Of a stretch of 64,000 nucleotides of DNA, positions 43,314 through 51,322 are shown piece after piece. Below the pieces are notes generated by a model. It searched no databases. It worked only from the letters and a program-made list of their open reading frames with translations, and was not told the origin of the DNA. Position 1 is the stretch's first letter; each line of letters opens with the position of its first letter. The DNA comes from Piscinibacter gummiphilus (lineage in GTDB: Bacteria; Pseudomonadota; Gammaproteobacteria; Burkholderiales; Burkholderiaceae_C): assembly GCF_002116905.1 (NCBI RefSeq), contig NZ_CP015118.1, forward strand, positions 5,022,001-5,086,000, read 5' to 3'. The position numbers and the translations under genes are program-made.

Positions 43314-44006
43314 TCAGATGGACATCTTCTGGCGCACGCCGTCCGCCTCCATGTCGGCGCCCCGCCCCCGCTGGATCACCTCGCCCCGCTCCATCACGAG
43401 GTACTGGTCCGCGAGTTCCGCCGCGAAGTCGTAGAACTGCTCCACGAGCACGATGGCCATCGTGCCGCGGTCGGCCAGCATGCGGATCACGCGGCCGATG
43501 TCCTTGATGATGCTGGGCTGGATGCCCTCGGTGGGTTCGTCGAGGATCAGCAGCTTCGGCCCCGCTGCAAGCGCACGCGCGATCGCGAGCTGTTGCTGCT
43601 GGCCGCCCGACAGGTCGCCGCCGCGCCGGTGCAGCATCTGCTTGAGCACCGGGAACAGTTCGAACAGCTCCGCGGGAATGGGTGTGCTGGCCGGCTTGTA
43701 GGCCAGGCCCATGCGCAGGTTCTCCTCCACCGTCAGGCGCCCGAAGATCTCGCGGCCCTGCGGCACGTAGCCCACGCCCTTGCGCACGCGCGTGTACGGC
43801 GTGTCGTTCGTGATGGGCGCGCCGTCGAGCTGGATGGTGCCCGTCTTGACCGGCACCACGCCCATCAGGCTCTTGAGCAGCGTCGTCTTGCCGACGCCGT
43901 TGCGCCCGAGCACGACCGTGACCTCGCCGAGCTTCGCCTCGAAACCGACGTTGCGCAGGATGTGCGAGCCGCCGTAGTACTGGTTGATGCCTTCGACCTT
44001 GAGCAT
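43314..44006 (-). CDS. urtE: urea ABC transporter ATPase UrtE
   Basis: Second ATPase of the urea importer, LivF-like, 230 residues. Walker A LGRNGVGKT (about residues 33-41), Q-loop YVPQGREIF, signature LSGGQQQQ, Walker B LLILDEPTEGIQPS and the switch region LVEQ are present. The opening MLKVEGINQYYGGSHILR is characteristic of UrtE. Last gene of the urtABCDE operon, 15 bp after urtD. Confidence 0.95.
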   Translation of the reverse strand: MLKVEGINQYYGGSHILRNVGFEAKLGEVTVVLGRNGVGKTTLLKSLMGVVPVKTGTIQLDGAPITNDTPYTRVRKGVGYVPQGREIFGRLTVEENLRMGLAYKPASTPIPAELFELFPVLKQMLHRRGGDLSGGQQQQLAIARALAAGPKLLILDEPTEGIQPSIIKDIGRVIRMLADRGTMAIVLVEQFYDFAAELADQYLVMERGEVIQRGRGADMEADGVRQKMSI

Positions 44007-44021
44007 GTTCCTGTTCCCTGT

Positions 44022-44906
44022 TCAGCGGCCGAGGTAGACCTCGACGACCTTCTCGTTGGCCTGCACGTCCGCGAGCGTGCCCTCGGCGAGCACGCTGCCC
44101 TCGTGCAGCACGGTGACCTTCTTGCCGTTCTTGCCGCCCTGGGTGAGTTCGCCGATGAACTTCATGTCGTGTTCGACGACCACGAGCGAGTGGTTGCCCT
44201 CGAGCGACAGGAACAGCTCGGCGGTGCGTTCGGTCTCCTCGTCCGTCATGCCGGCCACCGGTTCGTCGAGCAGCAGCAGCTTCGGGTCCTGCATGAGCAG
44301 CATGCCGATCTCGAGCCACTGCTTCTGGCCGTGGGACAGCAGCCCCGCCACACGCTGCGCGCTCGGGCGCAGGTGGATCAGCGTGAGGATCTCGCCGATG
44401 CGGTCGAGCTGCTCGCCCGTCAGGCGGAAGAACATCGACGAGCGCACGCCGCGGTCGGCCTTCAGCGCGAGTTCCAGGTTCTCGAACACGGTGAGGTGCT
44501 CGAACACCGTGGGCTTCTGGAACTTGCGGCCGATGCCGATGGAGGCGATCTCGTTCTCGCGCAGGCGCAGCAGGTCGATGGTGGAGCCGAAGAAGGCCTT
44601 GCCCACGTCGGGCCGGGTCTTGCCGGTGATGACGTCCATCATCGTCGTCTTGCCGGCGCCGTTCGGGCCGATGATGCAGCGCATCTCGCCGGCGCTGATG
44701 TTCAGGTTCAGCGCGTTCAGGGCCTTGAAGCCGTCGAAGCTCACGGTGATGTCGTCGAGGTACAGGATCGCCCCGTGCGTCACGTCCACTTCGCCGGGCG
44801 TCACCACGCGGCCGTAACTCGCGCCGCCGCTGCCCTGGCGGGCGGCCACGAGTTCCTCGTGGTGTTTCAGCGCCTCGACACCGGCTTCCATCAGGTCGGG
44901 GGTCAT
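44022..44906 (-). CDS. urtD: urea ABC transporter ATPase UrtD
   Basis: First ATPase of the urea importer, LivG-like, 294 residues. Walker A GPNGAGKTT, LSHGQKQWLEIG in the signature position and LLLDEPVAGMTDEE as Walker B are those of UrtD (the KQWLE form is typical). A ~50-residue N-terminal lead precedes the ATPase, including LYLDDITVSFDGF. ATG 44906 overlaps the urtC stop by 4 bp. Confidence 0.95.
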   Translation of the reverse strand: MTPDLMEAGVEALKHHEELVAARQGSGGASYGRVVTPGEVDVTHGAILYLDDITVSFDGFKALNALNLNISAGEMRCIIGPNGAGKTTMMDVITGKTRPDVGKAFFGSTIDLLRLRENEIASIGIGRKFQKPTVFEHLTVFENLELALKADRGVRSSMFFRLTGEQLDRIGEILTLIHLRPSAQRVAGLLSHGQKQWLEIGMLLMQDPKLLLLDEPVAGMTDEETERTAELFLSLEGNHSLVVVEHDMKFIGELTQGGKNGKKVTVLHEGSVLAEGTLADVQANEKVVEVYLGR

Positions 44907-46072
44907 GCCTTCGTCTCCTCGGTCTTGGCGTTGCGGGTGAACTTGCGGGCCAGGCCCACGATGCCGTTGGGCAGGAACAGGGTGACGGCGATGAAGAGGC
45001 CGCCGAGGAAGTAGAGCCAGAACTCGGGGAAGGCCTGGGTGAACCAGCTCTTCGCGCCGTTCACGAAGAAGGCGCCCACGATCGGGCCCACCAGCGTGCC
45101 GCGCCCGCCCACCGCGGCCCAGATCGCGATCTCGATGCTGGCCGACGGCGCCATCTCGCCCGGGTTGATGATGCCCACCTGCGGCACGTACAGGGCGCCC
45201 GCGATGCCGCACATCACGGCCGAAATCACCCAGATCGACAGCTTGTAGCGCAGCGGGTCGTAGCCCGTGAACATCACGCGGCTCTCGGCGTCGCGGATGG
45301 CCTGCAGCACACGGCCGTACTTGCTGCCCACGAGCCACTTGGCCAGCAGGAAGAAGCCGATCAGCGTGAGGCCGGTCAGCACGAACAGGGTCATGCGCAT
45401 CGACGGCGTGGCGATGGGCGTGTCGAGGATGCGCTTGAAGTCGGTGAAGCCGTTGTTGCCGCCGAAGCCCGTCTCGTTGCGGAAGAACAGCAGCATCGCG
45501 GCGTACGTCATCGCCTGCGTGATGATCGAGAAGTACACGCCCTTGATGCGCGAGCGGAACGCGAAGTAGCCGAACACGAAGGCGAGCAGGCCGGGCACCA
45601 GCACCACCAGCAGCAGCGTGGCGACGAAGCTGTCGCTCACGGCCCAGTGCCACGGCAGCTCCTTCCAGTCGAGGAACACCATGAAGTCGGGCAGGTCGCT
45701 CTGGTAGTTGCCGTCGCGGCCGATCTGCCGCATCAGGTACATGCCCATCGCGTAGCCGCCCAGCGCGAAGAACACGCCGTGGCCCAGCGACAGGATGCCG
45801 GTGTAGCCCCAGATCAGGTCCATCGCCAGCGCGCAGATCGCGTAGCACATGATCTTGCCCACGAGTTGCACCGCGTAGTCGCTCAGGTGGAACGGGTTGC
45901 CTTCGGGCACCGCCAGGTTGAACAGGGGCACCAGCACCAGCACGGCGGCCAGGGCGATGAACACGCCAGTCCAGGCCTTCGGCGACAGCAGCCGGGTCTT
46001 CGGGCCGAACGACGGCGACTCGGGGGGGGTGAGAACGGCGCTCATGTCTTTCAGGTTCGAAGTCGTGTTCAT
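44903..46072 (-). CDS. urtC: urea ABC transporter permease UrtC
   Basis: LivM-like inner-membrane permease of the urea importer, 389 residues with about ten hydrophobic segments. GYTGILSLGHGVFFALGGYA and the cytoplasmic coupling loop around ESRVMFTGYDPLRYKL are typical. ATG 46072 overlaps the urtB stop (ATGA); an internal ATG at 46044 is possible. Works with UrtB as the transmembrane pair. Confidence 0.95.
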   Translation of the reverse strand: MNTTSNLKDMSAVLTPPESPSFGPKTRLLSPKAWTGVFIALAAVLVLVPLFNLAVPEGNPFHLSDYAVQLVGKIMCYAICALAMDLIWGYTGILSLGHGVFFALGGYAMGMYLMRQIGRDGNYQSDLPDFMVFLDWKELPWHWAVSDSFVATLLLVVLVPGLLAFVFGYFAFRSRIKGVYFSIITQAMTYAAMLLFFRNETGFGGNNGFTDFKRILDTPIATPSMRMTLFVLTGLTLIGFFLLAKWLVGSKYGRVLQAIRDAESRVMFTGYDPLRYKLSIWVISAVMCGIAGALYVPQVGIINPGEMAPSASIEIAIWAAVGGRGTLVGPIVGAFFVNGAKSWFTQAFPEFWLYFLGGLFIAVTLFLPNGIVGLARKFTRNAKTEETKA

Positions 46073-47670
46073 GCTTCGGCGCTCCGGCCCTTCATCGCGA
46101 AGATGCCTTGCGGGCGCTTCTGGATGAAGATGACGATGAAGACGAGCACCATGATCTTGGCGAGCACCGCGCCCTGCCAGCCCTCGAGCAGCTTGTTCAG
46201 CACACCCAGGCCCAGCGCCGCGTACACGGTGCCGGCGAGTTGGCCCACGCCACCCAGCACCACCACCATGAAGGAGTCGACGATGTAGCCCTGGCCCAGG
46301 TCGGGGCCCACGTTGCCCACCTGGGACAGCGCGCAGCCCGCGAGGCCGGCGATGCCGGAGCCGAGCGCGAAGGCGTAGGTATCGATGCGCGCGGTGTCCA
46401 CGCCCACGCAGGCGGCCATCTTGCGGTTCTGCGTCACGCCGCGCACGAAGAGGCCCAGGCGCGTGCGGGCGATCAGCAGCGAGACGCCGGCCAGCACGAT
46501 GGCCGCGAAGATCACGATGGCGATGCGGTTGTACGGCAGCGTCAGGTTGCTCATCACCTGCACCCCGCCCGACAGCCAGGCGGGGTTCTCGACCGGCACG
46601 TTCTGCGCGCCGAAGATCGAACGCACCGCCTGCATCAGCACGAGGCTGATGCCCCAGGTGGCCAGCAGCGTCTCGAGCGGGCGGCCGTACAGCCAGCGGA
46701 TCACGCTGCGTTCCAGCACCGCGCCCACGAGGGCCGCGGTGAAGAAGGACACGGGGATCGCGATCAGCACGTAGTAGTCGAACGCACCCGGCAGGTAGGT
46801 GCGGAACACGTTCTGCACGATGAAGGTGGCGTACGCGCCGATCATCATCAGCTCGCCGTGGGCCATGTTGATCACGCCCATCAGGCCGTACGTGATGGCG
46901 AGGCCCAGTGCCACGAGCAGCAGGATGCTGCCGAGGCTCACGCCGGTGAACAGCACGCCCAGGCGTTCACCCCAGGCGAGGCGGCTGTCGATGGCCTTCA
47001 AGGCGATGCCGAGCTGGCTGCGCACGGCCGCGTCGTCCTCGCCGCCTTCGGCGGCGGGCTTCAGGCGTTCGGTGATCAGCGACTTGGTGGCCGGGGTCAG
47101 GCTCGTCGCGAGGGTCTTCGCGGCCTCCAGGCGGCGGGCCACGTCGGGCGAGGCCACCTGGATCGCGGCGCGGATCTGTTCGAGCTGGGCCTTCAGCCCC
47201 TCGTCGGTCTCGGACGCGAGCGCCTTCTCGATCAGCGGCAGGCGCGATTCGTCGGCGTCGTCCTTCAGGGCCTGGGCCGCGGCGCGGCGTTCGCCCAGGT
47301 CCTTGGAAAAGAGTTTCAGTGCGGCCAGCGCACCTTCGAGCTCGCGGCGCATCTGGTTGCTGTTGATGACGTCTTCCGCGTCTTCGGGGAGCGTCGCGGC
47401 GGCGCCGGTGGCGGCGTCCGTGGCCTCCTCGCCCTTCATCACGAACACCTTGTCGCCCGTGACCTTGACGCTGTCGTCGAGCATCGCCTGCACGAAGGCG
47501 GCCAGGCCCTCGTCGCCGCGTTCGAGCGACTTCGCGAGGGCTTCGATGCGTTCGTCGTTTTCACCGGCGGCGAGGCCGCGGGCCTGGTCGGCCGTGAGCG
47601 CGTGGCTCGACAGCGAGGCGAACGCCAGCGCGAGCGCGGCGCAGGTCTGGAGGAAGAAGCGGGGCAGCAT
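46069..47670 (-). CDS. urtB: urea ABC transporter permease UrtB
   Basis: LivH-like permease, 533 residues. As usual for UrtB there is a signal-like start (ATG 47670, LALAFASLSSHA) and a ~230-residue periplasmic helical domain before the membrane part, which begins near VLFTGVSLGSILLLVALGLA and includes GLMGVINMAHGELMMIGAYA. The permease core is complete. It follows urtA by about 90 bp and overlaps urtC. Confidence 0.95.
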   Translation of the reverse strand: MLPRFFLQTCAALALAFASLSSHALTADQARGLAAGENDERIEALAKSLERGDEGLAAFVQAMLDDSVKVTGDKVFVMKGEEATDAATGAAATLPEDAEDVINSNQMRRELEGALAALKLFSKDLGERRAAAQALKDDADESRLPLIEKALASETDEGLKAQLEQIRAAIQVASPDVARRLEAAKTLATSLTPATKSLITERLKPAAEGGEDDAAVRSQLGIALKAIDSRLAWGERLGVLFTGVSLGSILLLVALGLAITYGLMGVINMAHGELMMIGAYATFIVQNVFRTYLPGAFDYYVLIAIPVSFFTAALVGAVLERSVIRWLYGRPLETLLATWGISLVLMQAVRSIFGAQNVPVENPAWLSGGVQVMSNLTLPYNRIAIVIFAAIVLAGVSLLIARTRLGLFVRGVTQNRKMAACVGVDTARIDTYAFALGSGIAGLAGCALSQVGNVGPDLGQGYIVDSFMVVVLGGVGQLAGTVYAALGLGVLNKLLEGWQGAVLAKIMVLVFIVIFIQKRPQGIFAMKGRSAEA

Positions 47671-47763
47671 GCCGTGAATCCTTGGAGTTCCAACAACAAC
47701 CGGGGTGACGCGATGCACCCCGGTGTGTCTAGCATCGAGAAGGTCCCCGGAGGGACCCGGGGA

Positions 47764-49035
47764 TCACTTCTTCTCGGGCTCGTCCTTCTTCTTGTCGTTG
47801 CCTTCGATGAACGGGCTCCACGGCTTGGCCTTGACCGGCGCCGGGGTCTTCCAGACCACGTTGAACTGGCCGTCGGCCTTCACTTCGCCGATGAACACCG
47901 GCTTGTGCAGGTGGTGGTTCTTCTCGTCCATCTTCGCCACGAAACCGCTCGGGGCCTTGAAGGTCTGGCCGGCCATCGCGGCGATGACCTTGTCGGTGTC
48001 GGTGCTCTTGGCCTTCTCGACGGCCTGGGCCCACATGTGGATGCCGATGTAGGTGGCTTCCATCGGGTCGTTGGTCAGCGGCTTGTCGGCGCCCGGCAGC
48101 TTCTTGGCCTTGGCGTAGGCGGCCCATTGCTTCTTGAACGCGTCGTTCGTCGGATTCTTCAGGCTCATGAAGTAATTCCAGGCGGCCAGGTGGCCCACCA
48201 GCGGCTTGGTGTCGACGCCGCGGAGCTCTTCCTCACCCACCGAGAACGCGACGACGGGCACGTCGGTCGCCTTCAGGCCCTGGTTGCCCAGTTCCTTGTA
48301 GAACGGCACGTTCGAGTCGCCGTTGATCGTCGAGATCACGGCCGTCTTGCCACCGGCGGCGAACTTCTTCACGTCGGCGACGATGGTCTGGTAGTCGCTG
48401 TGGCCGAACGGGGTGTACTTCTCGTCGATGTCCTTGTCGGCGACACCCTTGCTCTTCAGGAAGGCGCGCAGGATCTTGTTGGTGGTGCGCGGGTAGACGT
48501 AGTCGGTGCCCAGCAGCACGAAGCGCTTGGCGCCGCCACCGGCCTTGCTCATCAGGTATTCCACGGCGGGGATGGCCTGCTGGTTCGGGGCCGCACCCGT
48601 GTAGAACACGTTCTTGCTCAGTTCCTCACCCTCGTACTGCACGGGGTAGAACAGCAGGCCGTTGAGTTCCTCGACGACCGGCAGCACCGACTTGCGCGAC
48701 ACGCTGGTCCAGCAGCCGAACATCACGGCGACCTTGTCCTGCGAGATCAGCTGCTTGGCCTTCTCGGCGAACAGGGGCCAGTTGGAGGCCGGGTCCACCA
48801 CCACCGGCTCGAGCTTCTTGCCGAGCACGCCACCCTTGGCGTTGATCTCGTCGATCGCCATCAGCGCGGTGTCCTTCAGGACGGTCTCGGAGATGGCCAT
48901 CGTGCCCGACAGCGAGTGCAGCACACCCACCTTGATGGTGTCGGCGGCCTGGGCGAACACCGGCAGGCCGAGGGCGGCGACGCCCAGTGCCACGGCCGAC
49001 AGGGATTGCGCGAAATTGCGGCGGCTTGCTTTCAT
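47764..49035 (-). CDS. urtA: urea ABC transporter substrate-binding protein UrtA
   Basis: Periplasmic urea receptor, 423 residues. A twin-arginine-like start (KASRRNFAQ) and hydrophobic segment ending AQA are followed by DTIKVGVLHSLSGTMAISE, the UrtA hallmark; MFGCWTSVSRKSVLPVVEE and LFYPVQYEGEE also fit urea/amide binders. The C-terminus is lysine/glutamate-rich. First gene of urtABCDE. The leader can form a stem overlapping its ribosome site. Confidence 0.96.
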   Translation of the reverse strand: MKASRRNFAQSLSAVALGVAALGLPVFAQAADTIKVGVLHSLSGTMAISETVLKDTALMAIDEINAKGGVLGKKLEPVVVDPASNWPLFAEKAKQLISQDKVAVMFGCWTSVSRKSVLPVVEELNGLLFYPVQYEGEELSKNVFYTGAAPNQQAIPAVEYLMSKAGGGAKRFVLLGTDYVYPRTTNKILRAFLKSKGVADKDIDEKYTPFGHSDYQTIVADVKKFAAGGKTAVISTINGDSNVPFYKELGNQGLKATDVPVVAFSVGEEELRGVDTKPLVGHLAAWNYFMSLKNPTNDAFKKQWAAYAKAKKLPGADKPLTNDPMEATYIGIHMWAQAVEKAKSTDTDKVIAAMAGQTFKAPSGFVAKMDEKNHHLHKPVFIGEVKADGQFNVVWKTPAPVKAKPWSPFIEGNDKKKDEPEKK

Positions 49036-49044
49036 GAACGAACG

Positions 49045-49090
49045 CTCCTTGGTTGAGTCTTGGTGCCCCGGGGGACGACAGAACCAAGGT
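49045..49090 (-). promoter_or_regulatory. urtA leader with mutually exclusive stems over the ribosome site
   Basis: Reading the minus strand, CCTTGGTT (49089-49082) can pair either with ACCAAG (49064-49059) or with AACCAAGG (49054-49047). The second partner shares its AAGG with the AAGGAG ribosome site (49050-49045) of urtA. So one fold hides the site and the other frees it. No known riboswitch class recognised. Confidence 0.35.
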
Positions 49091-49153
49091 TACGGACGGG
49101 CCCTCGAACGGGCCATACGACAGACGGCGTAGGCGGTGGCGTAGACCGTGGCG

Positions 49154-50221
49154 TCAGCGGGCGGACGGGGGGCCGAAGACCCGCCGCGCCACCTCCCGCG
49201 CCGCGAACACCCCGGCCCGGGCCGCCGCCTCGCGGGCGCCCACGTACCGCCCGAGCGCGTCGTTCAGCGTCTCGAAGGCGGGAGACCGGGGCAGCAGTCC
49301 GGCGAGGGTCGAGGCGTCCATCAGGGCCTCGGCGGCGCCCTGCCCCGTGGTGGGCAAGCTCGCGTGGGCGGCGTCGCCCACCAGCACCAGCCGCCCGAGG
49401 TGCCAGGGGCCGCCCGGTTCCAGGTCGAAGAGGTCGTGGCGGTGCACGGCGTCCTCCGGGGTCGCGGCCAGCACGTCGCGGACGAGGCCGTCCCGGCCCG
49501 GCAGCAACGACTGCACGGTCTCGCGCCAGGGGCGGGTGGCCGGCACGAGGTCCGCGCGGGCCGTGGCCGCCCAGTACACACCGCCGCCACCGCACGGCAC
49601 GACGCCGAGGCGGGCGCCCGGCCCCCACAGGTCCACCGCCACCTGCCCCAGCCTGTCGCCGAGGGACGGTGCGGAAGCGACCCACGTGACGAGGCCCTGG
49701 TCCACGCGCGCGATGCCCCGCACCCGGGCCCCGACGACCGAGTTCATGCGGCCATCGGCGCCCACGACGAGGTCGGCCTCGACCCGCCGGCCGTCGCCGA
49801 GGGCCAGCACCGCCGGAGCGTCGACCCCGCCCTCGGCGAGCACCGAGACCGCCGGCAGGTCGAAGGCCAGGGTCACGCCCCGCTGACGCGCGGCAGCCGT
49901 CATCGCATCCACCAGGTGGACACGGCGCACCGCCAGCGCCGCGAAGGCGTTGCCGCCGCCGCGGAAGTCGAAGGTGTCGATCGCGGCACCGTCCAGCTGC
50001 CGGCGAACCAGCCCGTGCAGCACCTCGGCCCGCGGCGCCACCGAGTCGAGCAGGCCCAGCCCGTCGAGCACGCGGCAGGCGCGGTCCCAGAGGATCACGC
50101 CCGCACCTTCGGACCGGCCCTCGGGCCGCCGCTCGGCCAGGTCCACCGCATGGCCGCGGTCGGCCATCGCGATGGCGCAGGCCAGACCGGCGATGCCGGC
50201 GCCGACCACGGCGATCTTCAT
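49154..50221 (-). CDS. FAD-dependent monooxygenase (PHBH-fold)
   Basis: A 355-residue flavoprotein hydroxylase. The FAD-binding GAGIAGLACAIAMADRG (residues 7-23), the NADPH/FAD motif VVGADGRMNSVV (about 150) and the second FAD motif LVLVGDAAHASLPTTGQGA (about 283) define the class A monooxygenases of aromatic or heterocyclic compounds. Substrate unknown. It lies between urtA and the LysR gene on the same strand but has its own spacing. Confidence 0.88.
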   Translation of the reverse strand: MKIAVVGAGIAGLACAIAMADRGHAVDLAERRPEGRSEGAGVILWDRACRVLDGLGLLDSVAPRAEVLHGLVRRQLDGAAIDTFDFRGGGNAFAALAVRRVHLVDAMTAAARQRGVTLAFDLPAVSVLAEGGVDAPAVLALGDGRRVEADLVVGADGRMNSVVGARVRGIARVDQGLVTWVASAPSLGDRLGQVAVDLWGPGARLGVVPCGGGGVYWAATARADLVPATRPWRETVQSLLPGRDGLVRDVLAATPEDAVHRHDLFDLEPGGPWHLGRLVLVGDAAHASLPTTGQGAAEALMDASTLAGLLPRSPAFETLNDALGRYVGAREAAARAGVFAAREVARRVFGPPSAR

Positions 50222-50311
50222 GCGGGGCGCCCCGGGCGGGCGGGAATCATCGAGGTCATGGGGAAGCCTTGCTCGTTCCGGATGGGCCGCGAGCTTACCT
50301 GCCCGGAGCGG

Positions 50312-51205
50312 TCAGGCCCCGAACTCGCCCACGAGCAATTCCCGCAGCCGGTGGGCCAGCGGCGAGACGTGGGCATGCCGCCTTGTCAGCAGCCCGATGC
50401 GCCGCCGCAGCGCCGGCAGCGCGATGGGCAGCGGGCGCAGACCGACGCCCGCCATGGCCTCCATCGACCACTGGCTGCCGAGGGTCAGCATCGGGGTGCC
50501 GGTCACGAGGCGCAGGGTGTTGATGCCGGTGGCGGCCGCCTCCACGCGCACGTTCAGCGTCGGCAGCCCGGCCTGCTGCACCACCCGCTCCAGCTCCCGG
50601 CGCATGCGGGTGTCGGGGGGCGGCAGCAGCCAGGGCTGGTCCACCAGGTCGGCGAGTTGCAGCGAGCGACGCTGCTGTAACGGGTGGCCCACGTCGGCGA
50701 CCACGTGCAGCACGTCGTCGTACAGCGGCGTCGCCTCCAGCTCGGGAGGCAGCGGCTGCGGGGTCGGCACGACGACGGCGTCCAGTTCACCGTCCAGCAG
50801 CATCTGCACGAGGTAGTGCATCAGGCGTTCGGTCAGGTGGATGCGGGCGGCCGGCCGCTCGACCAGCAAGCGCCGCACCACACCCATCAGCCGTTCGGTG
50901 TCGAGCGTGGGCGTGAGCCCCACCCGCAGGATGCCCAGCTCGCCGGTCTTCATCTGGTGCATCTCGGAGAGGGCGTCGTCGTACTCCATGCGGATGCGTT
51001 CGGCCCGGCGCAGGAAGGCCTCGCCGGCCGGCGTGAGCACAACGCCCTTCGGATGGCGCTCGAACAGCGGCATGCCGGCCAGCGCCTCCAGCCGCGCGAT
51101 GGCGCGGGTGAGCGCGGGCTGGGTGAGGCCCAGCGCCTCGGCGGCGCGGCCCACGTGCTGGTGGGCCGCCACCGTGGCGAGGTACTCGATGTCGTTCAGG
51201 TTCAC
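50312..51205 (-). CDS. LysR-family transcriptional regulator
   Basis: A 297-residue LysR regulator: helix-turn-helix at residues about 3-60 (VGRAAEALGLTQPALTRAIA) and a substrate-binding domain with ILRVGLTPTLDTERLM. It is divergent from the acyl-CoA ligase operon with 117 bp between starts and a T-N11-A dyad in that space, so it likely controls that operon and itself. Confidence 0.9.
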   Translation of the reverse strand: MNLNDIEYLATVAAHQHVGRAAEALGLTQPALTRAIARLEALAGMPLFERHPKGVVLTPAGEAFLRRAERIRMEYDDALSEMHQMKTGELGILRVGLTPTLDTERLMGVVRRLLVERPAARIHLTERLMHYLVQMLLDGELDAVVVPTPQPLPPELEATPLYDDVLHVVADVGHPLQQRRSLQLADLVDQPWLLPPPDTRMRRELERVVQQAGLPTLNVRVEAAATGINTLRLVTGTPMLTLGSQWSMEAMAGVGLRPLPIALPALRRRIGLLTRRHAHVSPLAHRLRELLVGEFGA

Positions 51206-51213
51206 GGGCTGAT

Positions 51214-51228
51214 CTTGATTACTTCAAG
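51214..51228. promoter_or_regulatory. LysR-type T-N11-A box
   Basis: CTTGATTACTTCAAG is a perfect dyad (CTTGA-N5-TCAAG) with a T and an A exactly 11 bases apart (51215 and 51227), the LysR recognition pattern. It lies 9 bp before the LysR start and about 95 bp before the ligase start. Confidence 0.7.
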
Positions 51229-51322
51229 TCATCAGGATGAACCTTTTCGTGCATTGCGTGAATGGTGGTCGACCCTGAGACTGCGGACCTTCCATCCCCA
51301 TTCCAACGACAGGAGACACTCC

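Noticed and set aside
46108..49056. A very long open frame (982 codons) on the plus strand opposite urtA and urtB
   Set aside because: It mirrors the codon bias of the urt genes in high-GC DNA; composition is His/Arg/Gly/Val-rich with no domain, and the urt genes on the other strand are certain.
49097..49114. Dyad GGGCC...GGCCC before urtA as NtrC or sigma-54 site
   Set aside because: No TGGCAC-N5-TTGC promoter and no GCAC-type NtrC repeats; GC-rich dyad alone is weak evidence.
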